Shown: piece after piece, positions 18,495-28,282 of the stretch
How the letters are laid out: the number at the start of each line of letters is the position of its first letter
How positions within the stretch are numbered: position 1 is the stretch's first letter
DNA from: Arenibacterium halophilum
GTDB taxonomy: Bacteria > Pseudomonadota > Alphaproteobacteria > Rhodobacterales > Rhodobacteraceae
Direction of reading: 5' to 3'
Length of the DNA: 64,000 nucleotides
NCBI RefSeq assembly: GCF_005938225.1
Contig: NZ_VCPC01000001.1
Coordinates: 806,001 to 870,000 of the forward strand
Program-made: the position numbers and the translations under genes
Notes under the pieces: generated by a model
Seen by the model: only the letters and a program-made list of their open reading frames with translations
Databases searched by the model: none
Told to the model about the DNA's origin: nothing

Positions 18495-19070
18495 TTAGTT
18501 CAGGTTGTTTTGCTGGCCCGCGTCAAGAGAGGCAAGCCCCTCGGGCAGATCGGTTTCGTAGAAAGTATAGCTGAGCGTGATCGCGTTGACATGCTTTGCG
18601 TCGATGTCGTCGACGATCTCGGGATCGACATAGAAGGTCACCGGCATCTGCACGGTTTCCCCCGGTTGCAGTACCTGTTCATTGAAACAGAAGCACTGGA
18701 TCTTGATGAAATAGCCGCCCGCCTCGTAGGGGAAGACGTTATAGGTGGCGGTGCCCGCGATGGGCCGGTCGGTCGGATTGTGCGCCTCGTAGAAGGCCAG
18801 CCCGGTTTCGCCGATCTTGATTTCCATCGTGCGTTCGACCGGTTTGAAATCCCACGCCATGTCGCGGTCGGTCGAGGCGTCGAAACGCACCTTGATAGTG
18901 CGGTCCAGAACGTGATCGGCCCCGCTGGCCGAGACACCCGGCACGCCGCCGAAGCCGGTGACCTTGCAGAACCAGCTGTAGAACGGCACCGACGCCCAGG
19001 CGAGCCCGCCCATCAGTGCGACGACGCCCACCAGCTTTACCACGGTTTTGCCCGGCCCGGTCATCGCCAT
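18495..19070 (-). CDS. ctaG: Cytochrome c oxidase assembly protein Cox11/CtaG
   Basis: A 191-residue protein with one N-terminal helix and a periplasmic domain holding the copper-binding C-F-C-F motif (Q-C-F-C-F-N-E-Q) near residue 120, which delivers copper to the CuB site of subunit I. Start ATG at 19070 shares one base with the stop of the preceding 53-residue gene (TGATG). It is part of the ctaC-B-G-E operon. Confidence 0.95.
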   Translation of the reverse strand: MAMTGPGKTVVKLVGVVALMGGLAWASVPFYSWFCKVTGFGGVPGVSASGADHVLDRTIKVRFDASTDRDMAWDFKPVERTMEIKIGETGLAFYEAHNPTDRPIAGTATYNVFPYEAGGYFIKIQCFCFNEQVLQPGETVQMPVTFYVDPEIVDDIDAKHVNAITLSYTFYETDLPEGLASLDAGQQNNLN

Positions 19071-19231
19071 CAGTTCAGCTCCTCTGCCTTGGGCATCTGG
19101 AAATCGCCGCCCGTCACCTTGACGATCGTCAGCCCGAACACCAGCGCGACGAAGGCAACCAGCACAAGGCCCAGGCCCAGGTTGCGGCCAAAGCGGCGAT
19201 TGTGGATTTCATGTGTGGGTCGCAGGCTCAT
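19070..19231 (-). CDS. 53-residue single-helix protein of the cytochrome oxidase operon (CoxF-like)
   Basis: A very short gene between ctaB and ctaG. The product begins [13 protein letters not shown], then one membrane helix (about residues 17-37) and a short polar tail ending in K-A-E-E-L-N. It overlaps ctaB (ATGA at 19228-19231) and ctaG (TGATG at 19068-19072), so its reading frame is clearly maintained by translational coupling. Similar small proteins occupy this slot in alphaproteobacterial oxidase operons and are thought to help oxidase assembly; the role is not established by sequence. Confidence 0.8.
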   Translation of the reverse strand: MSLRPTHEIHNRRFGRNLGLGLVLVAFVALVFGLTIVKVTGGDFQMPKAEELN

Positions 19232-20169
19232 GCCCAGCCTCCCAGCCCATAGGGGCGCAGCACGGCTTCGGCCAGAATCGCGCCGAAATGCAGGAAGAGA
19301 TAGAGCAAAGACAGGCGGAAGAACCGGCGCTCTGTCGCGAAATTATCCGCTTCGGCATCGGTTTCATCGCGGCGCCAGATGCGCACAGCCCCCAGCAGGA
19401 ACAGCGCGTTCAGCACCACGGCCACCGACAGATACAGCGGACCGCCGAGCGAGGTAAAACCCATGCCTACGGCCAGCAATGCCAGCAGGATCGTATAAAC
19501 AAGAATGTGCACCCGGGTCGCGCGGCGCCCATGAGTCACCGTCAGCATCGGCACGCCAGCATCGTCGTAATCCGAGCGCATGAACAGCGCCAGCGCCCAG
19601 AAATGCGGCGGGGTCCACATGAACGTCAGCGCCACCATCAACCACGGCTCCATCGCCATCTCGCCGGTGACGGCGACCCAGCCGATCAGCGGAGGGAAGG
19701 CCCCGGCCAGACCGCCGATCACGATGTTCTGCGGCGTCGAGCGCTTCAGCCACATGGAATAGACGACGACGTAAAAGAAGATGGTAAAGGCCAGCAGCGC
19801 CCCGGCGAGGATATTGGTCGCCAGCGCCAGCATGACAACGGCAAAGCCCGACAGCGCCAGCCCCAGCGACAGCGCCTCGCCTTCCTGCACCCGGCCCGAG
19901 GGGATCGGGCGATTGCGGGTGCGGCGCATGATCCGGTCGATATCGGCATCCCACCACATGTTCAGCGCGCCCGAGGCGCCACCGCCCACGGCGATGAAAA
20001 GGATCGCGCAAAAGCCAACCAACGGATGCACCGAACCGGGCGCGGCCAGCAACCCGGCAAAAGCGGTAAACACCACCAGCGCCATCACGCGGGGCTTCAG
20101 AAGGGCGAAATAATCGCCGAAACCGGCCTCACCTGCCGTGGCTTGCGTCGGGATGCTTGCGTCGGTCAT
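19228..20169 (-). CDS. ctaB: Protohaem IX farnesyltransferase (haem O synthase)
   Basis: A 313-residue UbiA-family prenyltransferase with nine or so hydrophobic helices. The metal/diphosphate-binding motif [15 protein letters not shown] appears near residue 70, and a second conserved segment D-Y-D-D-A-G-V-P-M near residue 203. It makes haem O for the aa3 oxidase, in the inner membrane. It follows ctaC by 148 bp and overlaps the next small gene by four bases. Alternative names are cyoE and cox10. Confidence 0.95.
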   Translation of the reverse strand: MTDASIPTQATAGEAGFGDYFALLKPRVMALVVFTAFAGLLAAPGSVHPLVGFCAILFIAVGGGASGALNMWWDADIDRIMRRTRNRPIPSGRVQEGEALSLGLALSGFAVVMLALATNILAGALLAFTIFFYVVVYSMWLKRSTPQNIVIGGLAGAFPPLIGWVAVTGEMAMEPWLMVALTFMWTPPHFWALALFMRSDYDDAGVPMLTVTHGRRATRVHILVYTILLALLAVGMGFTSLGGPLYLSVAVVLNALFLLGAVRIWRRDETDAEADNFATERRFFRLSLLYLFLHFGAILAEAVLRPYGLGGWA

Positions 20170-20244
20170 GCGTCACTCGTTCAGATCGGGCGCCCGGATC
20201 GGGCGGTCAGGTCGGCGGTCTGGCCAAGGGATGTCAGGCCCCGG

Positions 20245-20285
20245 GCCCCTGCCCTGCCGAACCCCCGCCGGTCCCGGCAGGGGCA
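20245..20285 (-). promoter_or_regulatory. GC-rich hairpin in the ctaC-ctaB gap
   Basis: In the 148-bp gap between ctaC and ctaB the segment CCCCTGCC (about 20246-20253) can pair with GGCAGGGG (about 20276-20283). There is no T-run, so it could be an attenuator or an mRNA-processing or stability element that sets the amount of subunit II message relative to the downstream assembly genes. Read by eye only. Confidence 0.3.
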
Positions 20286-20317
20286 AGCGGGCCGCATCGG
20301 CCCGAAAAACGCCGCGC

Positions 20318-21157
20318 TTAGCGCGACGCGACGGTGATCGGCAGCGGCTTGCCCGCGTATTGCTCGATCGCGCCATTCAGCCATGCGTCATAGGCTTCCT
20401 GGCTGACCACCTTGACGGTGATCGGCATATAGGCGTGGTCCTTGCCGCAGAGTTCCGAGCACTGACCGAAGTAAACGCCTTCCTGCTCGGCATTGAACCA
20501 CAGTTCGGCCAGACGGCCCGGAACGCCGTCCTGCTTCACGCCGAAGGCCGGGATCGTCCACGAATGGATCACGTCGGCTGCCGTCACCTGAACCACAACG
20601 GTCGTATCGACGGGCACGACAACGGCGGTGTCGGTCGCCAGCAGGTATTCATCGGGGCTGTAGCCTGCCTCGGCCAGCTGTTCCTTTTGCAGCATGAAGC
20701 TGTCAAAGCCGAACTCGTGGTCGACGTATTCATAGCTCCAGTACCACTGGTTGCCCGTCGCCTTGATGGTCAGCTCGGCCTCGGGGATTTCCTGCTGGTC
20801 GAACAGCACCGGCAGCGAGAAGGCACCGATCAGCACAAGGATGAACACCGGGATGATCGTCCATGCGATTTCCAGAGGCGTGTTATGGGTGAACGACGAC
20901 GGCTTGGGGTTGGCCCGGGCGTTGAACCGCAGGATCGCGTAGGCCAGCAGCGCGGTCACGAACAGGCAGATCACCGCGATGATGATCAGAATCAGGTGAT
21001 CCAGACTCTGCTGTTCATGAGCGAGTCGCGTGACGGCCGGCTGAAAGCCGGTGCCCGCCGCGTGCGGTTTGCCGATGGTCTCCAACCCGTCCTGAGCAAA
21101 GGCCGGCAGGGCCGAGAATGCTGTGAGAAGGCCCGAAAGCGTCAATGCAGTTTTCAT
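20318..21157 (-). CDS. ctaC: Cytochrome c oxidase subunit II
   Basis: A 279-residue protein. Residues 1-21 are a signal peptide ending A-F-A-Q; two membrane helices follow (about residues 48-70 and 90-112); the periplasmic cupredoxin domain carries the CuA site with C-S-E-L-C-G-K-D-H near residue 225 and an aromatic patch W-Y-W-S-Y-E-Y for electron entry from cytochrome c. The start at 21157 (M-K-T-A-L-T) is chosen because it gives the proper signal peptide; the frame runs 17 codons further upstream. First gene of the oxidase operon and divergent from tldD. Confidence 0.95.
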   Translation of the reverse strand: MKTALTLSGLLTAFSALPAFAQDGLETIGKPHAAGTGFQPAVTRLAHEQQSLDHLILIIIAVICLFVTALLAYAILRFNARANPKPSSFTHNTPLEIAWTIIPVFILVLIGAFSLPVLFDQQEIPEAELTIKATGNQWYWSYEYVDHEFGFDSFMLQKEQLAEAGYSPDEYLLATDTAVVVPVDTTVVVQVTAADVIHSWTIPAFGVKQDGVPGRLAELWFNAEQEGVYFGQCSELCGKDHAYMPITVKVVSQEAYDAWLNGAIEQYAGKPLPITVASR

Positions 21158-21336
21158 GTCAGTTCCTGATCGGTTGATCGCGTTGGTACCGAAACCTGCG
21201 CGCGCCACATGGCGGAACGCCTGCCCCGTTGTCTTTGCTGCGTGTTAAAACCATATTCCGTCAGACAGATAAAGACTGATGCTTGCGTCAAAACGGCGCT
21301 TTTTCGATTTATCGCAACCCAGAAAGGCCCGCCAGC

Positions 21337-22758
21337 ATGTCCGACACCCCGTTTCGCCCCTTTGAAACAACGCTTCCGCTGGACGAGGCGCTGGTTGAAC
21401 TGCGCTCGGCCACCCATGGCGCCGATGATGGAGAGATTTTCGTGGAACGCCGCCGATCGGAATCGCTGGTGTTCGATGACGGGCGGCTGAAAAGCGCGAA
21501 TTACGATGCGTCCGAGGGATTCGGCCTGCGCGCGGTGCGTGGCGAGGTGGCCGGCTATGCCCATTCCACCGAGGTCAGCATGGCCGCACTGAAACGCGCG
21601 GGCGACACCGCGCGGCTGGCGGTAGGCGATGGCGGCGGTACCCTGGCCGAGCCGCCGACGCCCACGAACCGGCGACTCTATACCGATGCCGATCCCATTG
21701 GCGGCACGGCGTTTTCCGTCAAGATCGACACGCTGCGCGAGATCGACGCCTTTGCCCGCGGGTTGGATTCGCGTGTGGTGCAGGTTTCGGCGGCGCTGTC
21801 CGCTTCGGTGCAAGAGGTTGAAATCCTGCGCCCCGATGGGGTGCATGTGCGCGACGTGCGCCCGATGGTCCGCCTGAACGTGTCGGTCATTGTCGAAGAA
21901 AACGGCCGCCGCGAAACCGGCACGGCCGGCGGCGGCGGCCGCCTTGGCCTCGACGGGCTGATCGCCCCGGCCGACTGGCAGGCCAAGACGCGCGAGGCGC
22001 TGCGCATCGCACTGGTGAATCTTGGCGCCGAGCCCGCACCCGCTGGCGTGATGGAGGTTGTTCTTGGGCCCGGCTGGCCCGGCATCCTGCTGCACGAGGC
22101 CATTGGCCACGGGCTGGAGGGCGATTTCAACCGCAAAGGCAGTTCCGCCTTTGCCGGTCTGATGGGACAGCGAATCGCCGCCCCCGGGGTGACCGTGCTG
22201 GACGATGGAACGATTCCCGACCGGCGCGGGTCGATCACCGTGGATGACGAAGGCACGCCCTCGGGCAAGACCACGCTGATCGAAGACGGCATATTGGTCG
22301 GCTTCATGCAGGATCGCCAGAACGCACGGCTGATGAACACCGCCCCCACCGGCAACGGACGCCGCCAGAGCTTTGCGCATAAACCAATGCCGCGCATGAC
22401 GAACACCTATATGCTGGGCGGTGACGCCGACCCCAGCGACATTGTTGCCAGCATGAAAGACGGTATCTGGGCCGTGGGATTCGGCGGCGGCCAGGTCGAC
22501 ATCACCAACGGCAAGTTCGTGTTTTCCTGCACCGAAGCCTATCGCGTTAAGAACGGCAAAATCGGCGCCCCGGTGAAGGGAGCGACGCTGATCGGAGACG
22601 GCGCCACCGCGCTGAACCGGATTCGCGCGCTGGGCAACGACATGGCGCTGGATCCGGGACTGGGCAACTGCGGCAAGGATGGCCAGTGGGTGCCCGTCGG
22701 CGTGGGCCAGCCCACCGTCATGATCGACGGCCTGACGGTGGGCGGCGCCGCGACATAA
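21337..22758 (+). CDS. tldD: Metalloprotease TldD
   Basis: A 473-residue protein of the TldD/PmbA family. The zinc motif H-E-A-I-G-H lies in L-L-H-E-A-I-G-H-G-L-E-G-D-F near residue 252, followed by the G-S-I-T-V-D-D-E-G-T-P segment conserved in TldD. With TldE/PmbA (not in this window) it forms a protease that trims peptides such as microcin and PQQ-type precursors. The start at 21337 (M-S-D-T-P-F) follows AGAAAGG; the frame extends 18 codons upstream without support. Divergent from ctaC. Confidence 0.93.
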   Translation: MSDTPFRPFETTLPLDEALVELRSATHGADDGEIFVERRRSESLVFDDGRLKSANYDASEGFGLRAVRGEVAGYAHSTEVSMAALKRAGDTARLAVGDGGGTLAEPPTPTNRRLYTDADPIGGTAFSVKIDTLREIDAFARGLDSRVVQVSAALSASVQEVEILRPDGVHVRDVRPMVRLNVSVIVEENGRRETGTAGGGGRLGLDGLIAPADWQAKTREALRIALVNLGAEPAPAGVMEVVLGPGWPGILLHEAIGHGLEGDFNRKGSSAFAGLMGQRIAAPGVTVLDDGTIPDRRGSITVDDEGTPSGKTTLIEDGILVGFMQDRQNARLMNTAPTGNGRRQSFAHKPMPRMTNTYMLGGDADPSDIVASMKDGIWAVGFGGGQVDITNGKFVFSCTEAYRVKNGKIGAPVKGATLIGDGATALNRIRALGNDMALDPGLGNCGKDGQWVPVGVGQPTVMIDGLTVGGAAT

Positions 22759-22793
22759 ATTTTTTTCGCGAATCCGCAAAATCCGTATTCTGG

Positions 22794-22809
22794 TTTACGG
22801 CCTGTTAAC
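22794..22809 (+). promoter_or_regulatory. CtrA-like binding site ahead of dprA
   Basis: TTTA (22794-22797), seven bases, then TTAAC (22805-22809). The full CtrA consensus is TTAA-N7-TTAAC, so this differs by one base. It lies 45-60 bp before the dprA start. CtrA is known to control gene-transfer-agent and competence-type genes, including dprA, in Rhodobacter capsulatus (from memory), which makes the position meaningful. Confidence 0.4.
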
Positions 22810-22853
22810 CTTGGCGCGTGTACCCATGATCCTGCAATCAGGCGGAGTTACGG

Positions 22854-23984
22854 ATGACCGGGGAATTACATTCTTCCACTCACCCCCCACTCCCACCCAC
22901 CACGGAAGAAGACCGGTTCTCGTGGCTCCGTCTGTTGCGCTCGCGGAAGGTGGGCGTCACCACGTTTCATCGCCTTCTGGCCGAGCATGGCACGGCGCAG
23001 AATGCCCTTGCCGCGTTGCCCGAAGTGGCACGCAAGGCCGGGATAGACGGGTATGAAATTTGCCCACCCGGTGTGGTCGAAGCCGAATTAAAGGCCGCAA
23101 GAGCCGTCAAAGCGCGGCTCTTGTGCCTTGGCACCCCCGACTATCCCTCTCTTCTGGCCGATATCGCGGATGCCCCGCCCCTGCTGTGGGCGCTTGGCGA
23201 CATCTCGCTGCTGAAACGGCCCGCCATCGCCATGGTGGGGGCGCGCAACTGTTCCTCGCTTGGCACCCGCATGGCCCGCGCGCTGGCCACCGATCTGGGC
23301 GCGGCGGGGCATGTCATCGTCTCGGGGCTGGCGCGCGGGGTCGATACCGCCGCGCATCTGGCCGCGCTCGACACCGGAACGATTGCCGTGATGGCCGGCG
23401 GGGTAGATGCCGTCTATCCACTGGAAAACACTGATCTGGCCCGCGACATCGCCGAACGTGGCCTGCGCGTGTCAGAGCAACCCATCGGCGTGCACCCGCA
23501 GGCGCGGCACTTTCCGCCGCGCAACCGGATCATCTCGGGGCTGGCCCGCGCCGTTGTGGTGATCGAGGCCGCCGCCAAATCCGGCAGCCTGATCACCGCG
23601 CGCGATGCGCTGGATCAGGGGCGCGATGTGATGGCTGTTCCTGGCCACCCCTTCGACGCCCGCGCCTCGGGCTGCAACATGCTGATCCGCGATGGCGCGC
23701 TGCTCGTGCGCAATGCCGACGATATCCTGTCGACGCTGACCCCGATGGAGCCTGCGCAACCCGATCTGTTCGAATCTCCGCCCCCGCCCGAACGCGAGGC
23801 GCCCGACATCGCCACACTGCACCGCCAGATCCTCGACAAACTTGGCCCCGCCCCGCTGGCCGAGGATCAGCTGATCCGCGATCTGGCCCTTTCGGCGCGT
23901 GTGGTCGGCCCGGCGCTGGTCGATCTGGAACTTGACGGCCGGGTGGAACGGCAATCGGGCGGGCTGCTGTCGCGTCTGCACTGA
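22854..23984 (+). CDS. dprA: DNA-processing protein DprA
   Basis: A 376-residue protein. An N-terminal helical (SAM-like) region is followed by the Rossmann-like DprA core with A-M-V-G-A-R near residue 126, S-G-L-A-R-G-V-D-T-A-A-H near residue 157, and F-P-x-R-N-R-I-I-S-G-L near residue 221; a winged-helix domain closes the protein (about residues 310-376). DprA protects incoming single-stranded DNA and loads RecA, so it matters for transformation or gene-transfer-agent uptake. It sits alone between tldD and topA with a CtrA-like site upstream. Confidence 0.95.
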   Translation: MTGELHSSTHPPLPPTTEEDRFSWLRLLRSRKVGVTTFHRLLAEHGTAQNALAALPEVARKAGIDGYEICPPGVVEAELKAARAVKARLLCLGTPDYPSLLADIADAPPLLWALGDISLLKRPAIAMVGARNCSSLGTRMARALATDLGAAGHVIVSGLARGVDTAAHLAALDTGTIAVMAGGVDAVYPLENTDLARDIAERGLRVSEQPIGVHPQARHFPPRNRIISGLARAVVVIEAAAKSGSLITARDALDQGRDVMAVPGHPFDARASGCNMLIRDGALLVRNADDILSTLTPMEPAQPDLFESPPPPEREAPDIATLHRQILDKLGPAPLAEDQLIRDLALSARVVGPALVDLELDGRVERQSGGLLSRLH

Positions 23985-24046
23985 CGCATCCAGCCTGCAA
24001 ACTGTTGCGGCAACCACCCCATACCGCCGCGCCATTTTCGCGCGGA

Positions 24047-24075
24047 TTGACAATCAGCCCTTGCACCCCACATGT
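24047..24075 (+). promoter_or_regulatory. Candidate topA promoter
   Basis: A perfect TTGACA at 24047-24052 is followed 17-18 bp later by a weak -10 candidate (ACATGT or CATGTA, 24070-24076), 50 bp before the topA start. Only the -35 element is convincing. Confidence 0.35.
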
Positions 24076-24124
24076 AGCCCGATCATAGAACGGCCCCGAA
24101 TCCGCACATGAGGTTAAGAGCTAA

Positions 24125-26752
24125 ATGCCCGTAGTTGTTGTCGAATCCCCGGCCAAAGCCAAAACGATCAACAAGTATCTGGGCCCCGGTTACACCGTTC
24201 TGGCGTCCTACGGCCATGTGCGCGATCTGCCGCCAAAGGATGGTTCGGTCGACCCAGAGCATGATTTCGACATGAAATGGGAGGTTGCCAGCGACAGCCG
24301 CAAGCATGTCAAAGCCATCGCCGATGCGCTGGCTGAAGACGGAGAATTGATCCTCGCGACTGACCCCGATCGCGAAGGCGAAGCGATCAGCTGGCACCTG
24401 CAAGAGGCGCTGACCAAGCGCAAGTCGATCAAGAAGGACACGCCGGTCAGCCGAGTCACCTTCAACGCGATCACCAAGGACGCGGTGGCGCAGGCCATGG
24501 CCAACCCCCGGCAGGTCGACATGCCACTGGTCGAGGCCTACCTGGCGCGCCGCGCGCTGGATTACCTCGTCGGGTTCAACCTGTCGCCGGTGCTGTGGCG
24601 CAAGCTGCCCGGTGCGAAATCGGCGGGGCGCGTGCAATCGGTCTGCCTGCGGCTGATCGTCGAGCGCGAGATGGAGATCGAGGCGTTCCGCGCCCGCGAA
24701 TACTGGAGCGTGAAGGCGCTGCTGGCGACGCCGCGCGGGCAGGAGTACGAGGCGCGGCTGACCGTTCTGGCCGGCAAGAAGCTGGACCGCTACGACATCG
24801 AAAACGGCACCCAGGCCGAGCTGGCCGTGCAGGCGATCACCAGCCGCGATCTGACCGTCACCTCGGTCGAGGCGAAGCCTGCCAGCCGCAACCCCAGCGC
24901 GCCCTTCATGACCTCGACCCTGCAACAGGAAGCCAGCCGCAAGTTCGGCATGGGCGCGCGCCAGACGATGAGCGCGGCGCAGCGCCTGTACGAGGCCGGG
25001 CACATCACCTATATGCGGACCGACGGCATCGACATGGCGCCCGAGGCCGTCAGCGCCGCACGCGACGCGATTGCCGCGCGGTTCGGCAAGGATTACGTGC
25101 CGGGCAGCCCGCGCATCTACAAGAACAAGGCGAAGAACGCGCAGGAAGCGCACGAATGTATTCGCCCGACTGACATGACCGCCGATGCGGACGCGCTGAA
25201 GCTGACCGATGCGGACCAGCGCAAGCTGTACGATCTGATCTGGAAACGCACGCTGGCCTGCCAGATGGAATCGGCCCGGCTGGAACGCACCACGGTCGAC
25301 GTGGGCAGCCGCGATGGCCAGGTCGAGCTGCGCGCCACCGGGCAGGTGGTGCTGTTCGACGGGTTCCTGCGCGTTTATGAAGAAGGCCGCGACGACGCGG
25401 TGACCGATGACGACGACAAGCGCCTGCCCCAGATCAGCCAGGGCGAAAAGGCCGACAAGCGCAGCGTCACGCCCGAGCAGCACTTCACCCAGCCCCCGCC
25501 CCGCTATACCGAGGCAACGCTGGTCAAGCGCATGGAAGAGCTGGGCATCGGTCGCCCCTCGACCTATGCCAGCATCGTCACCACGATCCAGGACCGCGAA
25601 TACGTCCGCAAGGACAAGAACCGCCTGATCCCCGAGGACAAGGGCCGTCTGGTCACGGCCTTCCTTCAGAACTATTTCCAGAAATACGTCGGGTACGACT
25701 TCACCGCCGGGCTCGAGGACGAACTGGACCACGTCAGCGCGGGCGATGCCGATTACAAGGCCGTGTTGAACCGCTTCTGGCGCGATTTCTCGGCCGCGAT
25801 CGCCGAAACCAGCGAGCTGCGGATCACCGACGTTCTGGAGAAAATAAACGAGGTGCTGGAGCCGCACCTGTTCCCGCCGACCGAGGATGGCAGCGACCCG
25901 CGTCGTTGCCCCAACTGTGGCGAGGGGCGGCTTTCCATGCGCACCGCGCGCTCTGGCGGGGCCTTCATCGGATGCTCGAACTACCCCGAGTGCCGCTATA
26001 CCCGCGCCTTCGGCCCTCCGGGTGCGGAAGACGATGGCGCGATTCCGCCCGATGGCAAGCTGCTGGGCGAAGACATGGGCGACGAAATCCGCGTCTTCAA
26101 AGGCCGCTTCGGCCCCTATGTTCAGCGCGGCCCGGTGACGGAAGAGAACAAGAAGCCCCCGCGCCAGTCGGTGCCCAAGGATTGGCCCGCAGAAGAGCTG
26201 GAACTGGAGCGTGCCGTGATGCTGCTAAGCCTGCCGCGTGAGATCGGCCCACACCCCGAAGACGGCGTGATGGTCTGGTCGAACATCGGACGCTATGGCC
26301 CTTACATCAAACACGCGCCCAGCACATCGGACCGGGGCGGCACCAACGCCAACCTTGAAAGTCTGGACGAGGTGTTCACCGTCGGCATGAACCGCGCCGT
26401 GCAGCTGCTGGCCGAAAAGGTTGCCAGCCGGGGCGGTCGCGGGCGCGCGGCCGCACCTCTGCGCGAGTTGGGCGAACACCCCGAGGCAGGCGGCCCCGTG
26501 TCGATCATGTCGGGCAAATACGGTCCCTACGTGAAATGGGAAAAGATCAACGCCACCCTGCCCGACACCATCGAGCCCGACCAGGTGACGATGGAACAGG
26601 CGGTCGAGTTGATCGCCGAACGCGCCGCCAAATCGGGCAAGAAGGCGCCCAAGAAAGCCGCCGCCAAGAAACCGGCAGCCAAGAAGGCCCCGGCCAAGAA
26701 AGCGGCCGCGAAAAAGGCTCCGGCGAAGAAGGCCCCAAAGGCCGAAGAGTAA
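24125..26752 (+). CDS. topA: DNA topoisomerase I
   Basis: An 875-residue type IA topoisomerase. Toprim domain at the N-terminus (V-V-V-E-S-P-A-K-A-K-T, then D-P-D-R-E-G-E-A), active-site tyrosine Y296 in Y-M-R-T-D-G, and C-terminal repeats including one zinc-finger C-P-N-C-G-E-G-R-L and later G-R-Y-G-P-Y-I-K and G-K-Y-G-P-Y-V-K segments. The last 40 residues are a lysine/alanine/proline tail (repeated K-K-A-P-A) that resembles histone H1 tails and should bind DNA; such tails are common in alphaproteobacterial TopA. It relaxes negative supercoils in the nucleoid. Confidence 0.97.
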   Translation: MPVVVVESPAKAKTINKYLGPGYTVLASYGHVRDLPPKDGSVDPEHDFDMKWEVASDSRKHVKAIADALAEDGELILATDPDREGEAISWHLQEALTKRKSIKKDTPVSRVTFNAITKDAVAQAMANPRQVDMPLVEAYLARRALDYLVGFNLSPVLWRKLPGAKSAGRVQSVCLRLIVEREMEIEAFRAREYWSVKALLATPRGQEYEARLTVLAGKKLDRYDIENGTQAELAVQAITSRDLTVTSVEAKPASRNPSAPFMTSTLQQEASRKFGMGARQTMSAAQRLYEAGHITYMRTDGIDMAPEAVSAARDAIAARFGKDYVPGSPRIYKNKAKNAQEAHECIRPTDMTADADALKLTDADQRKLYDLIWKRTLACQMESARLERTTVDVGSRDGQVELRATGQVVLFDGFLRVYEEGRDDAVTDDDDKRLPQISQGEKADKRSVTPEQHFTQPPPRYTEATLVKRMEELGIGRPSTYASIVTTIQDREYVRKDKNRLIPEDKGRLVTAFLQNYFQKYVGYDFTAGLEDELDHVSAGDADYKAVLNRFWRDFSAAIAETSELRITDVLEKINEVLEPHLFPPTEDGSDPRRCPNCGEGRLSMRTARSGGAFIGCSNYPECRYTRAFGPPGAEDDGAIPPDGKLLGEDMGDEIRVFKGRFGPYVQRGPVTEENKKPPRQSVPKDWPAEELELERAVMLLSLPREIGPHPEDGVMVWSNIGRYGPYIKHAPSTSDRGGTNANLESLDEVFTVGMNRAVQLLAEKVASRGGRGRAAAPLRELGEHPEAGGPVSIMSGKYGPYVKWEKINATLPDTIEPDQVTMEQAVELIAERAAKSGKKAPKKAAAKKPAAKKAPAKKAAAKKAPAKKAPKAEE

Positions 26753-26763
26753 CCCGATTGCCT

Positions 26764-26809
26764 GCCGCGCGGTCAGTTGGCGCTAACATGCGTCGACTGA
26801 CCGCGCGGC
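26764..26809 (+). terminator. Hairpin terminator after topA
   Basis: A perfect 14-bp inverted repeat: GCCGCGCGGTCAGT (26764-26777) and its reverse complement at 26796-26809, with an 18-base loop, twelve bases after the topA stop. There is no long T-run, as often in this lineage, but the stem is very stable. Confidence 0.65.
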
Positions 26810-26900
26810 GGTGCCCCCTCTCCTGCTATTGACGCTGCGTCCGATTGACTTCACCCGTCGCGGGCGGCACACAAAGGCGAACGTTCTGCGGGAGTATCTG

Positions 26901-27605
26901 ATGAAGAAAGTCTATGAATCCGCCGCCGACGCGCTGGATGGCGTGTTGTTCGACGGTATGCTGATTGCCGCCGGGGGCTTTGGCCTCTGCGGCATTCCCG
27001 AACTGCTGATCGCGGCCATCCGTGACGCCGGCACCAAGGATCTGACCGTCGCCTCGAACAACGCCGGGGTGGATGATTTCGGCCTTGGCGTGCTGCTGCA
27101 ATCCCGTCAGGTGAAAAAGATGATGTCGTCCTACGTGGGCGAAAACGCCGAGTTCATGCGCCAGTACCTGAGCGGCGAACTGGAGCTGGAATTCAACCCG
27201 CAGGGCACGCTGGCCGAGCGGATGCGCGCAGGTGGCAGCGGCATTCCGGGCTTCTATACCAAAACCGGCGTCGGGACCGTGATTGCCGAGGGCAAAGAGG
27301 TCAAGAATTTCAACGGGCAGGATTACATCCTTGAAGAAGGCATCTTTGCAGACCTGTCCATCGTCAAGGCGTGGAAGGCCGACGACACCGGGAACCTGAT
27401 CTTCCGCAAGACAGCGCGCAACTTCAACCCGCCCGCAGCCATGTGCGGCAAGATCTGCATCGCCGAGGTCGAGGAAATCGTGCCCCGCGGCGAGCTGGAC
27501 CCCGATCTAATCCACCTGCCCGGCATCTACGTGCATCGCATCATTCAGGGCGAACACGAAAAGCGGATCGAACAGCGCACCGTGCGCAAGAAGGAGGAAG
27601 CCTGA
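26901..27605 (+). CDS. scoA: 3-oxoacid CoA-transferase subunit A
   Basis: A 234-residue CoA-transferase alpha subunit. Conserved segments are [10 protein letters not shown] near residue 25, S-N-N-A-G near residue 50, the G-x-G-I-P-G-F-Y-T region near residue 115 and a late N-F-N-P-P-A-A. With subunit B it moves CoA from succinyl-CoA to acetoacetate or another 3-oxoacid in ketone-body or PHB-linked metabolism. The start at 26901 follows GCGGGAG; upstream in-frame residues are not conserved-looking. Coupled to scoB through TGATG. Confidence 0.93.
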   Translation: MKKVYESAADALDGVLFDGMLIAAGGFGLCGIPELLIAAIRDAGTKDLTVASNNAGVDDFGLGVLLQSRQVKKMMSSYVGENAEFMRQYLSGELELEFNPQGTLAERMRAGGSGIPGFYTKTGVGTVIAEGKEVKNFNGQDYILEEGIFADLSIVKAWKADDTGNLIFRKTARNFNPPAAMCGKICIAEVEEIVPRGELDPDLIHLPGIYVHRIIQGEHEKRIEQRTVRKKEEA

Positions 27606-28228
27606 TGCCCTGGGATCGCAACCAGATGGCCGCGCGCGCGGCGGAAGAGCTTGAAGACGGCATGTATGTGAACCTGGGTATCGGCATTCCGACGCTGGTG
27701 GCCAACTATGTGGGCGACAAGGACATCACCCTGCAATCCGAGAACGGGATGCTGGGCATGGGCCCCTTCCCCGTCGAGGGCGAGGAAGACGCCGACCTGA
27801 TCAACGCCGGCAAGCAGACCATCACCGAATTGTCGCGCACGTCCTATTTCGACAGCGCCATGAGCTTTGGCATGATCCGGGGCGGCAAGATCGCGGCAGC
27901 TATCCTTGGCGCCATGGAAGTGGCCGAAAACGGTGATCTGGCGAACTGGATGATTCCGGGCAAGCTCGTCAAGGGCATGGGCGGCGCGATGGATCTGGTC
28001 GCCGGTGTGGGCCGCGTGATTGTGGTTATGGACCACCAGAACAAAGCCGGTGAATCCAAGGTGCTGCAATCCTGCACCCTGCCGCTGACCGGTAAGGGCG
28101 TGGTAGACCGCATCATAACCAACCTTGGCGTTCTGGACGTGGTCGAGGGCGGGCTGAAGATTGTCGAATGCGCCGATGGCGTGACCGAGCAGGACCTGCG
28201 CGCCGCGACCGAAGCCACGATCGTCTGA
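27605..28228 (+). CDS. scoB: 3-oxoacid CoA-transferase subunit B
   Basis: A 207-residue beta subunit. It carries the catalytic glutamate in the S-E-N-G-M-L-G-M-G motif near residue 45 and the conserved G-G-A-M-D-L-V-A-G segment near residue 125. The start codon overlaps the scoA stop by one base, giving stoichiometric translation. A strong hairpin terminator lies directly downstream. The function is the same as given for scoA. Confidence 0.93.
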   Translation: MPWDRNQMAARAAEELEDGMYVNLGIGIPTLVANYVGDKDITLQSENGMLGMGPFPVEGEEDADLINAGKQTITELSRTSYFDSAMSFGMIRGGKIAAAILGAMEVAENGDLANWMIPGKLVKGMGGAMDLVAGVGRVIVVMDHQNKAGESKVLQSCTLPLTGKGVVDRIITNLGVLDVVEGGLKIVECADGVTEQDLRAATEATIV

Positions 28229-28251
28229 TCGCCGGTACATCGCACATGAGA

Positions 28252-28277
28252 AAGGAGGCGTTCGCGCCTCTTTTTTT
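28252..28277 (+). terminator. Rho-independent terminator after scoAB
   Basis: GAGGCG (28255-28260), a TTCG tetraloop, then CGCCTC (28265-28270) and seven T residues (28271-28277). Textbook intrinsic terminator for the scoAB message. Confidence 0.9.
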
Positions 28278-28282
28278 GCGCT

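Noticed and set aside
26641-26752. Repetitive AAG/GCC tract at the end of topA as a possible separate repeat element
   Set aside because: It encodes the lysine/alanine tail common in alphaproteobacterial TopA.
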